From positions 1 to 5,042 of the forward strand of contig CANIFK010000470.1 in the NCBI GenBank assembly GCA_947466555.1: 5,042 bases of DNA. Reading direction: 5' to 3'. Each line of letters begins with the position of its first letter. The stretch's first letter is position 1. Shown here one piece after another: positions 1-5,042 of the stretch. The stretch comes from Acidobacteriota bacterium. Lineage in GTDB: Bacteria; Acidobacteriota; Terriglobia; Bryobacterales; Bryobacteraceae. Made by a program: the position numbers and the translations under genes. The notes below the pieces were generated by a model, which saw nothing but the letters and a program-made list of their open reading frames with translations, was not told the DNA's origin and ran no database searches.

Positions 1-1022
1 AGCGCTGCGTAGCCGTAGGCCATGGCGGGGCGGCAGAGGAACTCGCGGACTAGCCCCAAGTGGGTGCGCCAGAGGGGCGCGTCGGCACCGGGGTTTTGAT
101 AGCCCCAGACCTGGTCCACCGTCGTAAGGACGATGGCCATTGGCAGGGCGATGTAGGCGAGTTTGGTGAGGAGGGGACGGTAGGACTGCGGGTCCTGCAG
201 GATGCGGCGGCGGGAGACCCAGAGGCCGATGAGGAAGTTGGCGAAGAGCTCCGTGGACCAGCCGATTTCGCCGGGGAGATGGCGGAGGTTGCCTTGGAAA
301 CGGTGGGCCAGCAGCTGCGGGAATGGGGCGGAGGAGTAGGCCTTTACATCGTCCATTAACCGCTTGGCGCTTTGCTCCTTGCGTTCGGCTTGTTTCTTCT
401 TCTCTTCAGCGGTGGGTTCCTTGCGGGTGAAGTGATCGTAGGTGGTCCCGATGGTGGCCACGATCAGAGGGGCGAAGGTGAGGCCGGCGGCGATGAAGAG
501 GAGTTTGCGATCCGTCTTGTTGCGGAAGAGGATGAGCAGGAAGCCGAGCAGCGCGTAGACGTGCAGCACGTCGCCCCACCAGATGAGGAAGAAGTGGAGG
601 ACGCCGAGCGTAAGGAGGACGGTGAGGCGGCGGCGGAAGGTGGAGAGGAAGTTGGGCGAATGGCGTTCGGTGGCGCGCATCAGTTGCACGCCGAAGCCGA
701 GTCCGAACAGGAACGAGAAGAGGGTGTAGAACTTGCCCTGGGCGAAGATGTAGATGAAGAGCGTGGCCAGGCGGTCCGGCGTGGAGGTCCAGTAGGGGTT
801 GTTTTCCCAGTTGAAGAACGCATTCATCGGGCCGACGTAGAGCGGCATATTGATGAGAAAAATGCCGAGGACGGCGAGGCCGCGGAGGACGTCCATGGCG
901 GCGATGCGCTCCTGGCGGGCCACTGGGGTGAGCGGGATGGGCTCGGGTTCGGGCTCTGGCTCGGGTTGGGGGTCTGGCTGGGGATCGGGTTGGATCTCGT
1001 CCGGCAGATCTGTTTCGGGCAT
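1..1022 (-). CDS. DUF418/YeiB-like multi-pass membrane protein, 3'-truncated by the window edge
   Basis: The minus-strand frame from the ATG at 1022 is open to position 1 without a stop, giving 340 residues; DUF418 proteins are usually about 380-420 residues, so most of the gene is here. After a Pro-rich N-terminus (residues 1-35) comes the family signature RIAAMDVLRGLAVLGIFLIN (about 39-58). Next are hydrophobic segments FYTLFSFLFGLGFGVQL (about 98-114), a long one with HFFLIWWGDVLHVYALLGF (about 143-161), FIAAGLTFAPLIVATIG (about 176-192), FANFLIGLW (about 260-268) and LAYIALPMAIVL (about 288-299). A charged loop rich in Lys/Glu (200-221) precedes AHRFQGNL, as in relatives. The Asp-x-x-Arg-Gly motif is shared with membrane acyltransferase-3-like proteins, so transfer of an acyl group across the membrane is possible, but the biochemical role of the family is not settled. 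Start: 1022 is the furthest upstream start after the preceding TAG; GTG at 923 and ATG at 896 are alternatives, the latter cutting into the signature. No strong ribosome binding site is visible. Confidence 0.93.
   Translation of the reverse strand, partial: MPETDLPDEIQPDPQPDPQPEPEPEPEPIPLTPVARQERIAAMDVLRGLAVLGIFLINMPLYVGPMNAFFNWENNPYWTSTPDRLATLFIYIFAQGKFYTLFSFLFGLGFGVQLMRATERHSPNFLSTFRRRLTVLLTLGVLHFFLIWWGDVLHVYALLGFLLILFRNKTDRKLLFIAAGLTFAPLIVATIGTTYDHFTRKEPTAEEKKKQAERKEQSAKRLMDDVKAYSSAPFPQLLAHRFQGNLRHLPGEIGWSTELFANFLIGLWVSRRRILQDPQSYRPLLTKLAYIALPMAIVLTTVDQVWGYQNPGADAPLWRTHLGLVREFLCRPAMAYGYAA
939..992 (-). repeat. (Gln/Asp/Glu)-Pro dipeptide repeat, 9 units, in the N-terminus of the DUF418 protein
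   Basis: Minus-strand codons give nine X-Pro pairs at residues 11-28, in the order QP, DP, QP, DP, QP, then EP four times. The codons vary (CCC/CCA, GAT/GAC, CAA/CAG, GAG/GAA), so the repeat is kept at the protein level rather than being a fresh DNA slippage product. It gives an extended, acidic, probably cytoplasmic tail before the first membrane segment. It also produces low-complexity DNA of GGGCTC/GGGTTC type on the plus strand. Confidence 0.85.
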
Positions 1023-1067
1023 GGGCTTAGTGTAGCCGAGTTCACCGGCCTGACCCCAACCGGCGGG
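1023..1067 (-). other. 45-base in-frame spacer between the secreted-protein stop and the DUF418 start
   Basis: The secreted-protein TAG (1070-1068) and the DUF418 ATG (1022-1020) are in the same frame, separated by 15 sense codons with no other stop. The spacer has no ATG, GTG or TTG in this frame, no clear Shine-Dalgarno near the ATG (GGTGAA lies too far upstream) and no strong terminator hairpin. The short gap and weak translation signal suggest that translation of the membrane protein may depend on ribosomes finishing the upstream gene. Confidence 0.6.
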
Positions 1068-2132
1068 CTACTGTTCGCGGCCGAACTTCAGGAAGCCGGC
1101 GCCTTGATAGAGGATTAGGAGTTTATTGGTGGGCGTGAGGTCGATGATGGGTTTTGTGAAGACGCCGGTGGCGTCGACGGTTTCCCACACGCCGTTTTTC
1201 CAGAGGCGGACTACGTCGGCGATGGAGGTGTAGGCGACGACCGGGTCGCCGGCGGAGCGGACCTGGATGGAGCAGTGGGGGCGGACGGTTTCCAGCGGCG
1301 CGGCGATGGAGCTGATCCCTTGCCACTGGCCGGTGTTGGTGTTGCGCGTGACGAGGCGCAGTTCGCCGGGGTCCTTGGTGAAGCAGAACTGGGAGGGGCC
1401 GAGCACCTTCTGCATGTCGGCACTGGCGAGGCCGGTGACGGGGAGAGTGTTGAGGCCATTGTTATCGCTAAAGACGCCGTTGAAGCGGCTGACATAGGTG
1501 GCGCCGCCGCTACCGACGGCGAGGAAACCCATGGAGGAATCCGACGTGACTTCAATGGCCACGGGGCCTTTGCCGGTCATGGTGGCGAGGGTGATTTTGA
1601 CGGGCGTGGTCCAGACGCCGGCGGCGGAGCGGCGGACGTAGAAGATGCCGTTGTTGATGTTGTTCAAGGTCCGGAGGCGGTAGACGAAGTGGGCATTAAG
1701 AAGGGCATCGGCCTGGCCGACGATGGTATCGACGATTTGGCCGGTGGTGTTGTCGGGCATTTTGACGGTGCCGCACTGCCAGTTGGAGCTGGGACCGCAG
1801 TTGCCGGCGCCGGGGGTGAGTTGGAGGGCGTACCAGAACGCACCGGCGTTCCAGAGGCTGATGAGGCCGGCGCCGCGGGTGCCTACCGAGGCATAGATAT
1901 TGCTGGGAATGGTGACAGGGAGCAGCGTTTCGGGCACGAGCGCGCCGCCGGTGGAGGTGGCGGCGATGAGCGCGGTGCCGCTTTTGTAGGCGACGAGCGT
2001 GCGTTCCGGGCTGAGCGGTATGACGCGGGAGGCCATGTGGCCTTCGGAGGCGTTGGAGATGGTTTCAAAAGTCCAGGCGGCGCGGAGGCCGATGGGGAAG
2101 AGCAGAAAGAGAGTGAGCGCAATGGTTCGCAT
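1068..2132 (-). CDS. secreted protein of unknown function, probable beta-propeller
   Basis: A 354-residue protein that I cannot assign to a named family. It begins with a typical Sec signal peptide: Arg2, a hydrophobic stretch ALTLFLLFPIGL (5-16) and a likely cleavage after LRA (residue 18), so the mature protein is exported. The rest is beta-rich with no further membrane segment. Recurring short units, each a run of hydrophobic/Tyr residues then a Gly/Asn turn and often a Trp, suggest propeller blades: TLVAYKSGTALIAA (45-58), GIFYVRRSAAGVW (162-174), LRLVTRNTNTGQW (258-270) and VVAYTSIADVVRLWKNGVW (298-316). Four cysteines (112, 120, 250, 287) could form two disulfides; C112 and C120 flank a short loop. 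No catalytic motif is recognisable, so a sialidase-like fold or a sugar-binding role is only a possibility. The ATG at 2132 is chosen because it gives the complete signal peptide and follows a GAGG. The gene lies 49 bases after the SNF2 stop and ends in TAG at 1070-1068. Confidence 0.88.
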   Translation of the reverse strand: MRTIALTLFLLFPIGLRAAWTFETISNASEGHMASRVIPLSPERTLVAYKSGTALIAATSTGGALVPETLLPVTIPSNIYASVGTRGAGLISLWNAGAFWYALQLTPGAGNCGPSSNWQCGTVKMPDNTTGQIVDTIVGQADALLNAHFVYRLRTLNNINNGIFYVRRSAAGVWTTPVKITLATMTGKGPVAIEVTSDSSMGFLAVGSGGATYVSRFNGVFSDNNGLNTLPVTGLASADMQKVLGPSQFCFTKDPGELRLVTRNTNTGQWQGISSIAAPLETVRPHCSIQVRSAGDPVVAYTSIADVVRLWKNGVWETVDATGVFTKPIIDLTPTNKLLILYQGAGFLKFGREQ

Positions 2133-2136
2133 GGAT

Positions 2137-2141
2137 CCTCA
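2137..2141 (-). promoter_or_regulatory. ribosome binding site of the secreted-protein gene
   Basis: Read on the minus strand this is TGAGG, followed by ATCC and the ATG at 2132. The GAGG core matches the anti-Shine-Dalgarno; the 4-base gap to the start codon is shorter than the usual 5-9. It supports 2132 as the start, together with the complete signal peptide that this start gives. Confidence 0.5.
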
Positions 2142-2159
2142 GGACGGAGAGCGGAAACG

Positions 2160-2178
2160 GCGCGAAAACTTTTCACGC
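2160..2178. repeat. 19-bp near-perfect palindrome just after the SNF2 stop codon
   Basis: The minus strand reads GCGTGAAAAGTTTTCGCGC. The two 9-base arms match at every position except one T/G, which would be a U-G wobble in RNA, around a single central G. It starts 3 bases after the SNF2 TAA and lies in the 49-base gap before the secreted-protein gene. A hairpin would need a few of the central A-U pairs open as a loop. There is no run of T after it, so it is not a classical intrinsic terminator. It could be a weak attenuator, an RNA-processing site, a protein-binding site, or chance. Confidence 0.45.
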
Positions 2179-2181
2179 TAA

Positions 2182-5042
2182 TTAGCTGAGGAGGTAGTCG
2201 AGGTCTTCTTTGCGGAGGGTGGCGAGGGTGGCGTTGTCCTCACTCAGGATGGCGTCGGCGAGGTCGCGCTTGCTTTGCTGGAGTTCGAGGATGCGCTCCT
2301 CGATCGTGTTCTTGGCCACGAGGCGGTAAGCGAAGACGGGGCGGGTTTGGCCGATGCGGTGCGTCCGGTCGATGGCCTGGGCTTCGACGGCGGGGTTCCA
2401 CCAGGGGTCGAGGAGGTAGACGTAATCGGCGGCGGTGAGGTTGAGGCCGGTGCCGCCGGCTTTGAGGCTGAGCAGGAAGATGGGGCAGGACTCGTCGGCC
2501 TGGAAGTGTTCGACGCGTTTCTGGCGGTCCGTCGTCGAGCCGTCGAGATATTCGTACTTGAGATTCCGTTCGTCGAGGCGGGGCTTCAAGAGCGCGAGGA
2601 GGCTGGTGAATTGGGAGAAAACCAGCGCCTTGTGGCCTTCTTCGGCGATTTCGGTGAGCTGATCGAGCAGCACGTCGAACTTGGCGCTGACGGGCTTGGC
2701 CGTTTCCTGCACCAGTTGCGGATGGCAGGCGATTTGGCGGAGGCGGAGGAGGGCTTCGAGAACGTGGAGTTTCGACTTCGCCAGACCTTCCTGCTGGATG
2801 CGCTTGTTGAGATCGTTCTTCACCTTGAGCAGGATGGTGTTGTAGAGCTTGCGCTGGTCGGTATCGAGCTCGCAGTAGAGGACGTTTTCGGAGCGGGCGG
2901 GGAGGTCACTGGCCACCTGTTGCTTGGTACGGCGGAGGATGAGGGGGCGGAGCGATTTGCGGAGCCACTCGCGGGATTCGGGCTCCATGGTGGTGCCGGC
3001 TTTGAAGAACGTGGAGGCGCCGAGGAGGCCGGGGTTGAGGAATTCGAAGAGGCTCCAGAGTTCGCCCAAGTGGTTTTCGACGGGGGTGCCGGTCATGACG
3101 ACGCGGCTGCGGGCGTTGAGGATGCGGGTGGCTTTGGCGGAGTCGCTGGAGGAATTCTTGATGGCCTGGGCTTCGTCGAGGACGACGGTGTTGAACTCGA
3201 AATCCTTGAGGTCGACGACGTCGCGGCGGAGGGTGCCGTAGGTGGTGAGGGCGACGTCGTGGCGGGCGATCTCTTCATGGGAACGGGCGGTGCCGGTGTA
3301 GTTGAGCACCTTCAGATTCGGCGTGAAGCGGCTGGCTTCGGCCTCCCAGTTGAAGAGCAGGGATTTGGGGACGATGACGAGATCGGGCGGGAGGGCTTCG
3401 CCGGCCGCGCGGCGCCCGCGATGGAGCTCCAGGAGCGCGAGCATTTGGATCGTTTTGCCGACGCCCATGTCGTCAGCAAGGCAGCCGCCGAGGCCGATGG
3501 ATTCGAGGAACAGGAGCCAGGCGAGGCCTTCGCACTGGTAGGGACGCATGGTGCCGATGAAGCCGGCGGGCTGGGGGGCGGGCTGGAGACCCTGGAAGCC
3601 GCGGAGGCGGCCGCGCACCTTTTGAAAGCCTTCGTCGGTTTGGACGTCCTTCTTCTCATCGAGCAGGGCATCGAGGAGCGGGGCCTGCGGCATTTTCAGG
3701 CGGTAGGCGCCATCGACTTCCTTGCCGAAGTTGGCGAGGGGGGCGTAGCGCTGGATCCACTCTTCGGGCAGCAGGCCGATGGAGCCATCGCCGAGTTTGA
3801 CGTAGCGCGACTTGTTCTGCATGGCCGCGATGAGCTCGGGGAGGTTGGCTTCGAGGCCGTCGAAGTTGGCGACGGCTTCGACATCGAACCAGTTGATGTT
3901 GGTGGCGACTTTGACTTTGGTGAATGAGGACGTGCGGACGGGCTTGCCTTCGGCGAGGACCTCCCACTTGTCTTCGAGGAGGTGGCGGACGGCGGTGGCG
4001 AAGCGCGGGAGGGCGAGGTTCCAGATGCGTTTGCCGGAGATGGGGTCCTGGCCGGACTGGAGGCCGAGGCCGCGGAGGAGGACGCGACAGGCTTCATGGA
4101 ACGGCTGATCGAAGATGACGACTTCGGCGGCGTCATCGGACATGGTGAAGTGGATGTCGTTATCGGGCGCGTCGGTTTGGCGTTCGCCGTCGTTGTAGAG
4201 GAACGAGAGCAGGCCTTCGGCGGTGGCGCGATGGGTGTCGAATTTCAGGCGCAGGCGGGGCGTGGGGCGGCCGCGGACTTCCTTGGGCTTCAGCTCTTCG
4301 GGCAGTTCCCAGGTGGGGCCGCGGCGGAGGCTGGTGACGAGGCCGAAGAAGTGGGGCCAATCGGAGCGCGGGACGAGGAGGGACTGGCCGTTGGCGGCCT
4401 GGCGGATCCAGGCGTTGGAGGAGCGGGTTTCGAGTTCGGCGAGGGTGTTATCGAAGAGAACGACGCGGAAATCGAGGAAGGCGGCCTTCTTGATGGGGAC
4501 GATGTGTTCGCCGTCCATCAAATCGATGGACGCTTCGATCCACTCTTCGTTCTTGATCTCGGGGCGGAGTCGGAGGCGCCACTTGTTGTTGCTCCAGGTG
4601 ACGGGGCGCCAATGTTCCTTGGCGAAGGACGGGCCGGAGAAGAGACGGTTGGTTTGCGCGAGCTTGCGGGCGAGTTCGGGGAGGCGGGGGCCGGTGAGGT
4701 AGAGGGTCGACTTGAGGAGATCGTTTAAGTAGTACGTGCTCCAGGCGGCGTGGTCGGGCAGAACGAGGAGGAGCTCGGCGAGGATGTCGCGATCGGCAGG
4801 GTCGGGGAGGCGCTCGATATCGGCGCGGCGGATGCGGGCGGGTTTGGGGACGGTGAGTTCGCCGTTCTTCTTGCGTTCGCGGTAGAAGATCTCGATCTCC
4901 ATGGCGTGATGGATGGCCGAGGGGGGCTGGGAGAGGCGGTAGATGAGGTGTTCGCCGAATTTGGAGTCGTCGCCGAAGCGGGGTTCGGGATCCTCTTCGC
5001 TGATGGCGGATTCGACGATGGGCTGCCAGTTGGCGCGGAGGG
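2182..5042 (-). CDS. SNF2-family DNA-dependent ATPase (Swi2/Snf2-like helicase), 5'-truncated by the window edge
   Basis: Superfamily 2 ATPase of the bacterial SNF2 type, expected to translocate on double-stranded DNA and remodel bound protein in the cytoplasm. Numbering is from the ATG at 4902. All core motifs are present: a Q-like segment MRPYQCEGLAW (452-462), Walker A DDMGVGKT (477-484, Lys483), motif Ia VIVPKSLLFNW (509-519), Walker B DEAQ (576-579), motif III TGTPVEN (604-610), motif IV KALVFSQFTS (758-767), motif V LSLKAGGTGLNLT (811-823), DPWWNP (832-837) and motif VI QAIDRTHRIGQ (842-852, likely arginine finger). DEAQ in place of DEAH is common in bacterial members. About 450 residues precede the ATPase; the part with NINWFDVEA and YVKLGDGSIGLLPEEW (about 335-383) resembles the bacterial SNF2-associated domain. 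The ATG at 4902 is probably internal: it lacks a Shine-Dalgarno, and the frame upstream stays open to 5042 with no ATG, GTG or TTG, encoding plausible protein (for example FGEHLIYRLSQPP). The C-terminus (EDLDYLLS, TAA at 2184-2182) looks complete. A SWIM zinc finger is often found N-terminally in such proteins, but none is visible here. Confidence 0.97.
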   Translation of the reverse strand, partial: LRANWQPIVESAISEEDPEPRFGDDSKFGEHLIYRLSQPPSAIHHAMEIEIFYRERKKNGELTVPKPARIRRADIERLPDPADRDILAELLLVLPDHAAWSTYYLNDLLKSTLYLTGPRLPELARKLAQTNRLFSGPSFAKEHWRPVTWSNNKWRLRLRPEIKNEEWIEASIDLMDGEHIVPIKKAAFLDFRVVLFDNTLAELETRSSNAWIRQAANGQSLLVPRSDWPHFFGLVTSLRRGPTWELPEELKPKEVRGRPTPRLRLKFDTHRATAEGLLSFLYNDGERQTDAPDNDIHFTMSDDAAEVVIFDQPFHEACRVLLRGLGLQSGQDPISGKRIWNLALPRFATAVRHLLEDKWEVLAEGKPVRTSSFTKVKVATNINWFDVEAVANFDGLEANLPELIAAMQNKSRYVKLGDGSIGLLPEEWIQRYAPLANFGKEVDGAYRLKMPQAPLLDALLDEKKDVQTDEGFQKVRGRLRGFQGLQPAPQPAGFIGTMRPYQCEGLAWLLFLESIGLGGCLADDMGVGKTIQMLALLELHRGRRAAGEALPPDLVIVPKSLLFNWEAEASRFTPNLKVLNYTGTARSHEEIARHDVALTTYGTLRRDVVDLKDFEFNTVVLDEAQAIKNSSSDSAKATRILNARSRVVMTGTPVENHLGELWSLFEFLNPGLLGASTFFKAGTTMEPESREWLRKSLRPLILRRTKQQVASDLPARSENVLYCELDTDQRKLYNTILLKVKNDLNKRIQQEGLAKSKLHVLEALLRLRQIACHPQLVQETAKPVSAKFDVLLDQLTEIAEEGHKALVFSQFTSLLALLKPRLDERNLKYEYLDGSTTDRQKRVEHFQADESCPIFLLSLKAGGTGLNLTAADYVYLLDPWWNPAVEAQAIDRTHRIGQTRPVFAYRLVAKNTIEERILELQQSKRDLADAILSEDNATLATLRKEDLDYLLS

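Noticed and set aside
850..1035. Gly-Ser-Gly-Trp repeat protein on the plus strand and Pro-Ser repeat protein on the minus strand
   Set aside because: Both are other-frame readings of the X-Pro repeat of the DUF418 gene.
372..1118. A 248-codon open frame on the plus strand with a hydrophobic start
   Set aside because: The start looks signal-like by chance, but the rest is Glu/Gly-rich low-complexity antisense. The minus strand over this stretch encodes the DUF418 signature and its membrane segments.
2133..2181. Intrinsic terminator after the SNF2 gene
   Set aside because: A palindrome is present but its stem centre is A-U rich, its loop is poor and no T-run follows on either strand.
1275..2189. 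A 304-codon open frame on the plus strand opposite the secreted-protein gene
   Set aside because: Gly/Ala/Asp/Glu-rich shadow translation without motifs; the opposite strand has a signal peptide, a ribosome binding site and a balanced composition.
2275..3927. A 550-codon open frame on the plus strand, opposite the SNF2 gene
   Set aside because: Its translation is dominated by Gly, Ala, Glu, Val and Asp with no motif, as expected for the antisense of a GC-rich coding frame. The minus strand holds every SNF2 motif over the same stretch.
3982..4728. A 248-codon open frame on the plus strand opposite the N-terminal half of the SNF2 gene
   Set aside because: The same antisense composition as the other plus-strand frames, with no plausible ribosome binding site and full overlap with a convincing gene.
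1..5042. Defence island or DISARM-like system, based on the SNF2 ATPase
   Set aside because: No methyltransferase, nuclease, phospholipase-D or other partner is visible, and the SNF2 protein has the ordinary bacterial full-length form. The neighbours are an exported protein and a membrane protein.

Overview
The window holds three genes, all on the minus strand and closely packed: a SNF2-type ATPase (its 5' end lies beyond position 5042), a secreted protein that looks like a beta-propeller, and a multi-pass DUF418/YeiB-like membrane protein (its 3' end lies beyond position 1). The DNA is GC-rich with mostly G or C at third codon positions. Gene density is high, with gaps of 49 and 45 bases. 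A large SNF2 protein with a long accessory N-terminal half, an orphan secreted protein with a Sec signal, and a DUF418 protein would fit a soil bacterium such as an acidobacterium (Solibacter/Bryobacter type). That placement is a guess from overall character; there is no marker gene here.

Layout in order of transcription, right to left. Positions 5042-2182 encode at least 952 residues of the SNF2 protein. The first ATG in view is at 4902, but the frame is open and protein-like for 46 more codons up to the window edge, so that ATG is very probably internal. Positions 2181-2133 are a short spacer with a near-perfect 19-bp palindrome just after the SNF2 stop and a ribosome binding site before the next gene. 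Positions 2132-1068 encode a 354-residue exported protein with no recognised family. Positions 1067-1023 are a 45-base spacer in which the reading frame stays the same. Positions 1022-1 encode 340 residues of the DUF418 protein, starting with a (Gln/Asp/Glu)-Pro dipeptide repeat and running off the left edge without a stop.

The three genes could be one transcript, since they share a strand, the gaps are short and no intrinsic terminator is visible. The products act in different compartments (nucleoid, outside the cytoplasm, inner membrane), so shared transcription does not by itself imply shared function. No promoter, RNA gene, CRISPR array, insertion sequence or attachment site was seen. I do not see a convincing new defence or signalling system. 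The best leads are the orphan exported protein, its one-stop in-frame junction with the membrane protein gene, and the two genes that continue outside the window.
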